From: an uncultured Prevotellaceae bacterium
GTDB taxonomy: Bacteria > Bacteroidota > Bacteroidia > Bacteroidales > Bacteroidaceae
Length of the DNA: 37,198 nucleotides
Assembly (NCBI GenBank): GCA_937898415.1
Contig: CALDLA010000078.1
Span: forward strand, 1 to 37,198
Direction: 5' to 3'
The position numbers were made by a program, and so were the translations under genes. The notes below the pieces were generated by a model that was given only the letters and a program-made list of their open reading frames with translations, was not told the origin of the DNA and made no database searches. This document shows positions 15,861 to 23,036 of this stretch, one piece after another; position 1 is the stretch's first letter; each line of letters begins with the position of its first letter.

Positions 15861-17264
15861 ATGAACAGACGACTAATCATTGCCCTCTGTGTGATGGGAA
15901 GCACGAGCATGGCTTCGGCACAGACCAAGGGCGGCGGGCTCTCCGCCGACATGCTGAAAGACATTGTGAAGGAACAGAAACAGGCACCTGTCAGTCAAGC
16001 GCTCATCAATGCCGTGGCCGCCAATGCCATCGACGACCTGGCCAAAAACCATCAGAATGCCGGAGCGTTCGACACCTATTTCAGTATAGAGACCCCTAAG
16101 CAGTCCATAACCGACCAGAAGTCGAGCGGCCGCTGCTGGATGTTCAGCGGCTTCAATGTGCTGCGCTCCAACTATACCCAGCAGCGCGACTCCATCCAGT
16201 TGGAGTTCTCGCAGGCGTACCTATTTTTCTATGATCAGTTGGAGAAGGCCAACTTGATGCTGCAGGGGGTCATCGATACCGGTACGAAGCCTATTGACGA
16301 CCAGCGCGTGCAGTTCTTCTTCCACTATCCGCTGAACGACGGCGGTACCTTCTGTGGCGTGGCCGACCTTACCGAGAAGTACGGCCTTGTGCCCAAGGAG
16401 GTGATGCCTGAGTCATTCTCGAGCGACAACACGTCGAAGGCCCGCTCGCTGATAGCATCCAAGCTGCGCGAGTTCGGACTGCAGCTGCGCGACATGGTAC
16501 AGAAAGACAAGAGCCAGGCCTCGCTCAACAAGGCCAAGGTGCGGATGCTGGCTCAGGTGTACCGCATGCTGGAGATGACCATCGGCCAGCCGCCGCAGAA
16601 GTTCACCTACGCCTTCAAGACCAAGGAGGGACGCTCTGTCGGCAAAGCCCGTGAATATACCCCCCAGTCGTTCTACCATGAGGTGGTGGGCGGCCCGCTG
16701 AACGGCACGTTCATCATGGCCATGAACGACCCGCGCCGTCCCTATTATAAGACCTACGAGGTAGAATGGGACCGCCATACCTACGACGGTCACAACTGGC
16801 GCTACGTCAACCTGCCGATGGACGAAATAGAAAAAATGGCCATTGCCTCGCTGCGCGACGGCCGCAAACTCTATAGCAGCTACGACGTCGGCAAGTTCCT
16901 GGACCGTAAGCGCGGCTATGCCGACACCGAGAACTTCGACTATGGTGCCCTCTTCGGTACCTCCTTCGGCATGGACAAGGCCCAGCGCATTTCCACGTTC
17001 GACAGCGGCTCCACTCACGCCATGACCCTCTGCGCCGTCGACCTCGACGCCAAGGGAAATGCCACGAAGTGGAAGGTGGAGAATTCCTGGGGCGCCGATT
17101 GGGGGCAGAAGGGCTGTCTGATCATGACCGACCGCTGGTTCCGTGAGTTCATGTTCCGCCTGGTGGTCGACAAGAAATATGTCTCTGAGAAAGTCCTGAA
17201 GGCTGCCGAACAGCAACCTGTGATGGTCATGCCCGAGGATCCCTTGTTCCTGCCTGACGAGTAA
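15861..17264 (+). CDS. Secreted C1-family (bleomycin hydrolase/aminopeptidase C-like) cysteine peptidase
   Basis: From the ATG at 15861 the product is 467 aa with a signal peptide (MNRRLIIALCVMGSTSMASAQ). The catalytic triad of the bleomycin hydrolase/PepC group is visible: C92 in KSSGRCWMFSG with the preceding Gln for the oxyanion hole, H386 in GSTHAMTLC, and N408 in KVENSWGADWG. Family role: aminopeptidase or dipeptidase cutting from the N-terminus. The signal peptide implies periplasmic or surface peptide degradation, unlike the cytosolic PepC of Firmicutes. A longer in-frame start at 15657 would add 68 residues without peptidase character. rmuC follows after 9 nt, probably co-transcribed. 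Confidence 0.88.
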   Translation: MNRRLIIALCVMGSTSMASAQTKGGGLSADMLKDIVKEQKQAPVSQALINAVAANAIDDLAKNHQNAGAFDTYFSIETPKQSITDQKSSGRCWMFSGFNVLRSNYTQQRDSIQLEFSQAYLFFYDQLEKANLMLQGVIDTGTKPIDDQRVQFFFHYPLNDGGTFCGVADLTEKYGLVPKEVMPESFSSDNTSKARSLIASKLREFGLQLRDMVQKDKSQASLNKAKVRMLAQVYRMLEMTIGQPPQKFTYAFKTKEGRSVGKAREYTPQSFYHEVVGGPLNGTFIMAMNDPRRPYYKTYEVEWDRHTYDGHNWRYVNLPMDEIEKMAIASLRDGRKLYSSYDVGKFLDRKRGYADTENFDYGALFGTSFGMDKAQRISTFDSGSTHAMTLCAVDLDAKGNATKWKVENSWGADWGQKGCLIMTDRWFREFMFRLVVDKKYVSEKVLKAAEQQPVMVMPEDPLFLPDE

Positions 17265-17273
17265 TATTACACT

Positions 17274-18506
17274 ATGCTTGAAATCATCATCTCGCTCATC
17301 ATCGGCATCGCGATAGGCGTTGTCGCTGCTTATCTGGTGGCTAACCGTCGTTACACCGCCCTGCAGGTGCAGGCCGAGGTGACGGCTAACGCCCTGCAGT
17401 TGCAGAAGGAGCAGAACGCTGCCGAGACCCGGCTGCGCCAGGAACAGTTTCAGGAGCAGCTGAACGTCGTGCGCGAACAGTTCCAGAACCTCGCCGTCCG
17501 AGTGCTCGACAAGACCAGCGACCAGCTGAAGACCGAGAACCGCGAGGCGATGGAGCACATCACCAAACCCATCGGCGACAGCTTTGCCGAACTGCAGAAG
17601 GCCATCCAGGAGAGCGACCGCGAGGCTGCCAAGACCGCTGCCTCGCTCACCGAACGGCTGCGGCAGGTGGGCGAACAGGCGGAAAAGATGGACCGCACGG
17701 CCACCCGACTCACCAATGCCCTGCGCGGCGACTCCAAGCAGGCAGGCGACTGGGGAGAGCTCGTGCTGCAGGAACTGCTCGACTCGCAAGGTTTTAAGCG
17801 GGGTTTCGACTACGACGTACAGGACACCATCACCGACCAAGACGGTTTTATCGTCCGCAACGAAGACACGGGTCGCTCCATGCGCCCTGACGTCGTGCTC
17901 CACTATCCAGGCAATCAGGATGTCGTCATCGATGCCAAGGTCTCGATAAAGGCCTACTATGACTACGTCAACGAACCCGTCGAGGCTGTCCGTCAGCAGA
18001 TGCTCGACCGCCACGTCCAGAGCCTCCGCTCCCACGTCAAGGAACTGGCCCAGAAGGACTACAGCCGCTACATCCAGCAGCCCCGCACGGCCATCGACTT
18101 CGTCATCATGTATGTCCCCAATGAGGCTGCCCTGCAGGTAGCCTTGGCCCGCGACCCCAAGTTGTGGACCGAGGCCTTCGACAAGAAGGTCTTCATCTCC
18201 AGCACCCAGAACCTCTTTGCCATCCTCCGCATGATACAGATAGCCTGGCGCCAGCACTCGCAGACCGAGAACCAGAAGAAGATTGTCGGTCTGGCCGAAC
18301 AACTCGTCTCCCGCATCGGCCTCTTTGCCGAGCGCACCCAGAAACTCAGCCGCGACATCGACATGCTCACCACCGACTTCACCGATATGCAGAAGTCCGT
18401 CGACGGCACTCGCGGCATCCTGCAAAAGGCCAACGAGATGAAGAAACTCGGCATCAAGGAGGACGTCAAGCATCCCCTGCCGCTGTTGGAAGAAGAACAG
18501 AAATAG
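17274..18506 (+). CDS. rmuC: DNA recombination protein RmuC
   Basis: The 410-aa protein starts with one membrane segment (LEIIISLIIGIAIGVVAAYLV). A long Gln/Glu-rich coiled coil follows (about 30-130). The RmuC domain then shows SKQAGDWGELVLQELLDSQG, MRPDVVLHYPGNQDVVIDAKVSI, DFVIMYVPNEAAL and LFAILRMIQIAWRQ. RmuC is a membrane-anchored protein with a restriction-endonuclease-like fold that limits DNA inversion or rearrangement at repeats. The DAK in the VVIDAKVS segment fits the nuclease-like core. The TAG stop lies inside the following terminator stem. Confidence 0.93.
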   Translation: MLEIIISLIIGIAIGVVAAYLVANRRYTALQVQAEVTANALQLQKEQNAAETRLRQEQFQEQLNVVREQFQNLAVRVLDKTSDQLKTENREAMEHITKPIGDSFAELQKAIQESDREAAKTAASLTERLRQVGEQAEKMDRTATRLTNALRGDSKQAGDWGELVLQELLDSQGFKRGFDYDVQDTITDQDGFIVRNEDTGRSMRPDVVLHYPGNQDVVIDAKVSIKAYYDYVNEPVEAVRQQMLDRHVQSLRSHVKELAQKDYSRYIQQPRTAIDFVIMYVPNEAALQVALARDPKLWTEAFDKKVFISSTQNLFAILRMIQIAWRQHSQTENQKKIVGLAEQLVSRIGLFAERTQKLSRDIDMLTTDFTDMQKSVDGTRGILQKANEMKKLGIKEDVKHPLPLLEEEQK

Positions 18507-18532
18507 GGACATCCGGTTGGGTGTCCCTATTT
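18501..18532. terminator. Shared hairpin between convergent rmuC and symporter genes
   Basis: An 11-bp perfect stem AAATAGGGACA/TGTCCCTATTT (18501-18511 with 18522-18532) with a 10-nt loop lies between the convergent genes. The U-tracts on both sides are short (TTTC), so it probably works as a weak bidirectional terminator. Its left arm includes the rmuC stop codon. Confidence 0.7.
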
Positions 18533-18554
18533 CTATCCATCTTGTCGTTTGCTC

Positions 18555-20078
18555 TTACTTGTAGCACTCGAAGATGCTGTCCACCGTCTGTTGCGGCAGT
18601 TTCTTGCTCAGCAGACTGACAATCCAGACGACGGGGAAGCCGCCCACCATGGCAATGGCACCACAGTTGATGGGGTTGATGGGGTTGCCAAGCAACATAT
18701 TGATGACCGTCAGACCGACGCCCCAGATGAAGCAGGCCCAGACGGAGGCAGTCGTGACGCCGCGCCAGTAGAGACCCATCATGAACGGAGCCAGGAAGGC
18801 ACCGGCCAGGGCACCCCATGAGATACCCATGAGCTGGGCGATGAACGTCGGGGGATTGAGGGCGATGAGCAGCGAGATGGCGATGAAGAACATAATCAGT
18901 ACGCGCATGACGACCACCTTACGGCGCTCAATCTTCTCGGCCACGATGTCGTCGATGGTACCGTCCTCCACCTCGCCGGGCAGCGACTTCTTGTCGCGGT
19001 AGATGAGGTCGAGGGTCATCGTCGAACTGGAGGTGAGCACCAACGAGGCCAGCGTCGACATCGATGCCGACAGCACCAACAGCACCACGAGGGCGATGAG
19101 CACGTCGGGCAGGGTGACGAGCATGGCGGGAACGATGGAGTCGAAGGCAATCTTGCCTGTTGCTTCGTTGATGACGGGGTCGTACAGACGTCCGAAACCG
19201 CCGAGGAAGTAGCAGCCGCCAGCCACGATGAAGGCAAAGATGGTAGAGATGACGGTGCCGCGCTTGATGGCACTCTCGTCGGTGATGGAGTAGAATTTAC
19301 CCACCATCTGTGGCAGTCCCATTGTGCCGAGCGACGTCAGGATGACCACGCCGAGCAGTCCCCACGGGTCGGGGCCGAACCACGAGGCAAAGCCGCCGTT
19401 GACAGCCGGGTCGGCATCCGAGGGAATCTGAGCCAGCTTCTCGACAGCCGTTGCCAGTCCGCCCTGTGCATTCAGCACGGCAGCAATGACGGCAACGATG
19501 CCGAAGAGCATGATGATGCCCTGTATGAAGTCGTTCATGGCCGTAGCCTTGTAACCGCCGATGATGACATAGACAGCGGTGAGGACGGACATGATGATGA
19601 CGCAGTACTCATAGGGGATGTCGAAGCCCATCTCGAAGAGACGCGAGATGCCGCTGTAGACGCCTGCGGTATAAGGAATAAGGAACACGAAGGCGATGAC
19701 GGAGGCCACCACGCGCAGTCCCTGGTCGTTGAAACGGGTGCCGAAGAAGTCGGGCATCGTGCGCGACTCGATATGCTGCGTCATCAGCTTCGTGCGGCGA
19801 CCCAGGATAATCCACGCCAAGAGCGAACCGATGATGGCATTACCGATACCAATCCACGCACTCGAAAGACCGTATTTCCATCCGAACTGTCCGGCATAGC
19901 CCACGAAGACCACTGCCGAGAAATAGGAAGTACCAAAGGCGAAGGCCGTCAGCCAGGGGCCTACGGCGCGTCCGCCTAACACAAAACCGTCAACACTGCT
20001 GGCCTGCTTGCGTGAGTAAACGCCCACGCCAACCATTACGGCCAGGAAAATAATCGTTAATATTACTTTAATGAACAT
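18555..20078 (-). CDS. Sodium:solute symporter (SSS/PutP family)
   Basis: The 507-aa protein has about 13 hydrophobic segments and typical SSS features: an N-terminal helix then KQASSVDGFVLGGRAVGPW, AFGTSYFSAVVFVGYAG, the conserved GGYKATAMNDFIQGIIM, and TSLGTMGLPQMVGKFY. SASMSTLASLVLTSSST is the Na2-site region in the LeuT-like core. It couples Na+ to uptake of an organic solute. The substrate cannot be read from sequence; proline, pantothenate or sugar-acid carriers look alike. No TAnnTTTG motif lies in its upstream gap, so it may be read from the porin promoter through the inverted repeat. Confidence 0.9.
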   Translation of the reverse strand: MFIKVILTIIFLAVMVGVGVYSRKQASSVDGFVLGGRAVGPWLTAFAFGTSYFSAVVFVGYAGQFGWKYGLSSAWIGIGNAIIGSLLAWIILGRRTKLMTQHIESRTMPDFFGTRFNDQGLRVVASVIAFVFLIPYTAGVYSGISRLFEMGFDIPYEYCVIIMSVLTAVYVIIGGYKATAMNDFIQGIIMLFGIVAVIAAVLNAQGGLATAVEKLAQIPSDADPAVNGGFASWFGPDPWGLLGVVILTSLGTMGLPQMVGKFYSITDESAIKRGTVISTIFAFIVAGGCYFLGGFGRLYDPVINEATGKIAFDSIVPAMLVTLPDVLIALVVLLVLSASMSTLASLVLTSSSTMTLDLIYRDKKSLPGEVEDGTIDDIVAEKIERRKVVVMRVLIMFFIAISLLIALNPPTFIAQLMGISWGALAGAFLAPFMMGLYWRGVTTASVWACFIWGVGLTVINMLLGNPINPINCGAIAMVGGFPVVWIVSLLSKKLPQQTVDSIFECYK

Positions 20079-20085
20079 AGTTTTA

Positions 20086-20219
20086 AGCCCCCTAAGTTAG
20101 GGGGATGGGGGTCTGAACAAGCGTTTATCAGACCTTATTTAGTCTATATCTTTTATTGTGAAGTCAGGAGGTTGGCATCTGCGCTTGTTCAGACCCCCAC
20201 CCCCCTAACTTAGGGGGCT
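20086..20219. repeat. 38-bp GC-rich inverted repeat pair enclosing 58 bp
   Basis: The left arm (20086-20123) and right arm (20182-20219) are reverse complements with one mismatch in 38. Each arm begins with a small palindrome, CCCCCTAAGTTAGGGGG (20088-20104 and the reverse at 20201-20217), followed by a GGGGTGGGGGTC-type stretch. The enclosed 58 bp is AT-rich and has no ORF. It fills the gap between the porin and the symporter. In RNA it would form a very long hairpin. The form suggests a REP/MITE-like element. The 17-bp core recurs in the TonB receptor gene. Confidence 0.9.
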
Positions 20220-20222
20220 AAG

Positions 20223-21305
20223 TCAGAATGCCACCTGCACCTGTGCCTGTAGCCAGTTATAGTCTTTACCAATCATGTCACCGCAGAGACAGCGGGTGTA
20301 CTGCAGCTGCAGACGGCACTTCTTGTAGTACCAGTACTGCAGGCCCAGCGTCAGGTTCGTCTGGTCCCAGCCGTCCACGGTGGTGTTGCGGTCGAAGGTC
20401 TCGCCTGAGGCCACGACGTCGAGGGCATCAACTACGGGGATGCACACCGTGACATAGCCGCCACGGCTCTTCACGTCGCCGTCCTCACCGCCGAGCCACT
20501 CGGCACGGATGCTGGCCGGACGGGCCTCCTTGTACTGCCCCTCAGAGTAGGGCTGCGTCTTGTATTCGGCACCTACGCTGTAGCGGTTGCGCTTATAGTT
20601 GTCGCCCACCTTGATGTCAGGATTCCAGGCGGCTGTATTGACGGCATTACCCGTGCCCAGATAGCCCGAGCCGACGATGCGCAGTCCGTCCACGGGGCGC
20701 ACCTCTAACTTCGCGATGAAGTCCTTCTGGTTGTTGCGGTCTTTGCGGTTGATGCCCTGTCCGCTCATCAGCGCGACGTTATAGCGCAGGACGCCCTGGA
20801 GCAGGTCGCCGTAGAGCTCAAGACCCATGTCACGGCCATAGTTGACGCCGTTCAGTGGGTCGGGACCTTCACCGGCCAAGTAGAGCACGGCCTGCGAATA
20901 GACGTCGATGAGCTCCAGCTGAGTGGGCGACATCGGGTTCTCCATCGTGTACGAGTGCTTGAATTGTCCCAGTCGGGCGGTGAGCGTGTTGTCCTTGGTA
21001 ATGCGGTAGTCGGTATAGAACTCTTGGACTACGCTTGAGAAGTCGTGCATAAACATAAACGACCAACGGTCAGTAATGCGGGCTTTGGCCCAGAGCAGTG
21101 TGCGTTTCAGGTTGTAGGAGTTCTGTTTCTGGTCGTTCGGGTCTTGGTAGGACCATCCTCCCTGTGCATAACCGTTTAGTGTGATACGGCTGGTGAAGTC
21201 CTTCATCCATTCCGTGTCCTGCTTTTTTTGCCCCATAGCAGCCGTGCTGCTGAACGCTGCCAGCACTACCGCCAGCGTCAGGCTCTTCATTGCTTGTTTT
21301 TTCAT
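20223..21305 (-). CDS. OprP/OprO-like phosphate-selective porin family protein
   Basis: The 360-aa protein has a signal peptide (about 1-25, ending AAMGQ), then RITLNGYAQGGWSYQD, LKRTLLWAKARITDRWSFMFMHDF, TARLGQFKHSYTMENPMSP, and many amphipathic strands. It ends WLQAQVQVAF with a terminal Phe. This matches the Porin_O_P group by pattern. It would form an outer-membrane barrel for small anions or other solutes. Phosphate selectivity is not demonstrated, since Bacteroidota members of this family are often only loosely assigned. It lies upstream of the symporter on the same strand, separated by the inverted repeat. Confidence 0.82.
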   Translation of the reverse strand: MKKQAMKSLTLAVVLAAFSSTAAMGQKKQDTEWMKDFTSRITLNGYAQGGWSYQDPNDQKQNSYNLKRTLLWAKARITDRWSFMFMHDFSSVVQEFYTDYRITKDNTLTARLGQFKHSYTMENPMSPTQLELIDVYSQAVLYLAGEGPDPLNGVNYGRDMGLELYGDLLQGVLRYNVALMSGQGINRKDRNNQKDFIAKLEVRPVDGLRIVGSGYLGTGNAVNTAAWNPDIKVGDNYKRNRYSVGAEYKTQPYSEGQYKEARPASIRAEWLGGEDGDVKSRGGYVTVCIPVVDALDVVASGETFDRNTTVDGWDQTNLTLGLQYWYYKKCRLQLQYTRCLCGDMIGKDYNWLQAQVQVAF

Positions 21306-21347
21306 TGTTTTGTTTTCATTTGGTTAAGTTTAACTGTTTATGCGCTG

Positions 21348-21376
21348 CAAAGGTAATACTTTTCCGTGAAAAACAA
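21348..21376 (-). promoter_or_regulatory. Promoter of the OprP-like porin gene
   Basis: Minus strand: TTG at 21376-21374, an 18-bp spacer, then TACCTTTG at 21355-21348. The ATG is 42 nt downstream at 21305. Confidence 0.65.
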
Positions 21377-21410
21377 GCAGAAATTCAGAAAAATAATGAA
21401 AACACAAACA

Positions 21411-21474
21411 ATTTGCCACCATTTTGGCCGACTTACCGCATGTCTTGGTAAAACGAGCCAAAATGATGGCAAAT
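21411..21474 (-). terminator. Large hairpin downstream of ilvC
   Basis: An 18-bp inverted repeat with one mismatch (21411-21428 with 21457-21474: ATTTGCCACCATTTTGGC) encloses a 28-nt loop with an inner TTACC/GGTAA pair. It starts 22 nt after the ilvC stop codon. The tail on the minus strand is only moderately T-rich (TTGTTTGTGTTTT), so it may be a weak terminator or a protein/RNA binding structure. Confidence 0.55.
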
Positions 21475-21495
21475 ATCTGAAAAACTCAGTATCTC

Positions 21496-22545
21496 TTACA
21501 GTTCCTGGTTCTCAGGACGCAGCTTGCGGACGGTCTCGCCGGCGCGCCACATCTCCTGGTTGCGCATAGCCTCCAGCTCCTTCTCCAGTCCGGCGCGGTA
21601 GTCGGGCTTCGAGTTGGCGTCAATGGTAATCTGAGCCTCGTTGCCGGTCTTCACCGAGTAGTAGAGCCACTCCATGACGGGCTTGATGGCGTCGTGGAAA
21701 CGGGGAGCCCAGTCCAGCGCACCACGCTGAGCGGTGGTCGAGCAGTTAGCGTACATCCAGTCCATACCCTTGGCACCGAAGAGCGGGCCAAGGCTCTGGG
21801 TGAGCTCCTCGACGGTCTCGTTGAAAGCCTCCGAGGGAGAGTGGCCGTTCTCGCGCAGCACCTCGTACTGAGCCAGCAGCAGGCCCTGAATGGCACCCAT
21901 CAGCGAGCCGCGCTCACCGGTGAGGTCAGACGTGGCCTCGCGCTGGAACGTCGTCTCGAACATATAACCGGCACCGATACCGATACCGAAGGCCAGCGTC
22001 TTCTCCTTGGCCTTGCCCGTAGCGTCCTGATAGACGGCGTATGAGCAGTTCAGGCCGCGACCCTCGCAGAACATCGTGCGGAGGCTGGTGCCGCTTCCCT
22101 TCGGAGCCACCATGATAACGTCGACATCCGTCGGGGGAACCACACCCGTGCGGTCGCTCCAGTTGATAGCGAAGCCGTGGCTGTAGTACAGCGTCTTGCC
22201 GGGCTTCAGGTATTTCTTGATGGTGGGCCACTGCTGAATCTGACCAGCGTCGCTCAGAAGCATGCAGAGGATCGTACCCTTCTCGGCGGCCTCCTCGATA
22301 GAGAAGAGCGTCTTGCCGGGCACCCAGCCGTCGGCCACAGCCTTGTCGTAGGTCTTGCCGGGGCGCTGACCGACGATGACATTGAAGCCGTTGTCGCGCA
22401 GGTTGCAAGCCTGTCCGGGACCCTGGACACCATAACCGATGACGGCGATCACCTCATCCTTCAATACTTCACGTGCTTTCTCGAGTGAGAACTCCTTGCT
22501 GGTGACTACAGTTTCCATTACGCCACCAAAATTCATTTCTGCCAT
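21496..22545 (-). CDS. ilvC: Ketol-acid reductoisomerase
   Basis: The 349-aa enzyme has the Rossmann segment VIGYGVQGPGQACNLRDNG (about 36-53), then MVAPKGSGTSLR. The helical domain carries TSDLTGERGSLMGAIQGLL, with the Mg-binding Asp and Glu, and NETVEELTQSLGPLFGAKGM. KARI isomerises and reduces acetolactate or acetohydroxybutyrate with NAD(P)H in valine, leucine and isoleucine synthesis. The N-terminus and the GPGQ variant fit the Bacteroidota subgroup. It has its own promoter and stands alone here, without ilvB, ilvH or ilvD next to it. Confidence 0.95.
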   Translation of the reverse strand: MAEMNFGGVMETVVTSKEFSLEKAREVLKDEVIAVIGYGVQGPGQACNLRDNGFNVIVGQRPGKTYDKAVADGWVPGKTLFSIEEAAEKGTILCMLLSDAGQIQQWPTIKKYLKPGKTLYYSHGFAINWSDRTGVVPPTDVDVIMVAPKGSGTSLRTMFCEGRGLNCSYAVYQDATGKAKEKTLAFGIGIGAGYMFETTFQREATSDLTGERGSLMGAIQGLLLAQYEVLRENGHSPSEAFNETVEELTQSLGPLFGAKGMDWMYANCSTTAQRGALDWAPRFHDAIKPVMEWLYYSVKTGNEAQITIDANSKPDYRAGLEKELEAMRNQEMWRAGETVRKLRPENQEL

Positions 22546-22585
22546 AATTGCTTGTATTTTTAGTTGATAACTTCAAAATCGAGTG

Positions 22586-22617
22586 CAAAGGTACAAATAA
22601 GAGATTAAAACACCAAA
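22586..22617 (-). promoter_or_regulatory. ilvC promoter
   Basis: Minus strand: TTTG at 22617-22614, a 20-bp spacer, TACCTTTG at 22593-22586. The ATG is 40 nt downstream at 22545. Confidence 0.78.
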
Positions 22618-22659
22618 TAATTTCCGTAATTATTTGCGCGCAGTCGCAGGAGCATGACC

Positions 22660-22695
22660 AAAAACAGGATTCTCGCGCATACACGCGGGAATCCT
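22660..22695 (-). terminator. Hairpin with T-run upstream of the ilvC promoter
   Basis: A 12-bp stem with one wobble (AGGATTCTCGCG at 22666-22677 with CGCGGGAATCCT at 22684-22695) is followed on the minus strand by GTTTTTGG. It looks like a terminator, yet no gene that I can support ends just before it. Together with the tandem array it may bound a short untranslated transcript. Nothing coding is visible in 22700-22760. Confidence 0.45.
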
Positions 22696-22761
22696 ATTTC
22701 CATTCCCTCTGATTCTGTGGCTGGGTAGTCACCTTCGCCCGCCTGAACCGCAGTTGTGAGC

Positions 22762-22915
22762 TTCTTTCGCTGAAGTTACAAAGTGAATTCACTGAATTAA
22801 CTAGCTAAATTCACTGAATTTACTCGGTAAATTCACTGAAATTACAATGTAAATTCACTGAATTTGGTTTGTAAATTCACTGAATTTAGCGTGTAAATAC
22901 ACTGAATTAGGTATG
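22762..22915. repeat. Seven-unit, exactly 22-bp tandem array
   Basis: Units start at 22762, 22784, 22806, 22828, 22850, 22872 and 22894, each exactly 22 bp. The conserved 16 bp is TAAATTCACTGAATTT, with a near-palindromic core AATTCA-C-TGAATT. The last 6 bp vary from unit to unit (for example ACTCGG, ACAATG, GGTTTG, AGCGTG). The first unit is degenerate. The period is not a multiple of three, so it is not a coding repeat, and the 6-bp variable parts are far too short for CRISPR spacers. The array lies between the terminator of the beta-solenoid gene and the ilvC promoter. Confidence 0.95.
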
Positions 22916-22955
22916 CACTCTTCGTTAGCTTAGCGCTTGTTTTCAGTCGGGGGGC

Positions 22956-22998
22956 AAAAAATAGTCCTGCCTTATTGGGCAATAAGGCAGGGCTATTT
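22956..22998 (-). terminator. Terminator of the beta-solenoid protein gene
   Basis: An 18-bp stem with one wobble pair (22959-22976 with 22981-22998, 4-nt loop) is followed on the minus strand by a run of T (22961-22956). It lies about 40 nt beyond the stop codon at 23037. Confidence 0.88.
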
Positions 22999-23021
22999 GA
23001 CAATAACCCGGGGTTATTGTC
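22999..23021. repeat. Second hairpin: 23-bp near-perfect palindrome
   Basis: GACAATAACCC-G-GGGTTATTGTC is a palindrome around one central base. It sits between the stop codon at 23037 and the terminator hairpin at 22956-22998, forming a tandem pair of stems at the 3' end of that transcript. It may protect the mRNA end or bind a protein. Confidence 0.7.
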
Positions 23022-23036
23022 GCAAGAATTCACTTC

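Noticed and set aside
16413..18512. 699-codon open frame on the minus strand across two plus-strand genes
   Set aside because: It is antisense to the C1 peptidase and rmuC, both with clear catalytic or family motifs. The product is a low-complexity Leu/Val/Asp/Gly-rich shadow caused by codon bias.
20086..20219. Plain rho-independent terminator between porin and symporter
   Set aside because: The arms are 38 bp with a 58-bp loop and no T-run. The core recurs in a coding gene, so a dispersed repeat element explains it better.
22762..22915. CRISPR array
   Set aside because: The variable parts are only 6 bp, the period is 22 bp and no cas genes are present.
22842..23033. 63-codon minus-strand ORF beyond the beta-solenoid gene
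   Set aside because: It spans two terminator-type hairpins and part of the 22-bp array, whose period is not a multiple of three. There is no homology to the short MKKN ORFs.
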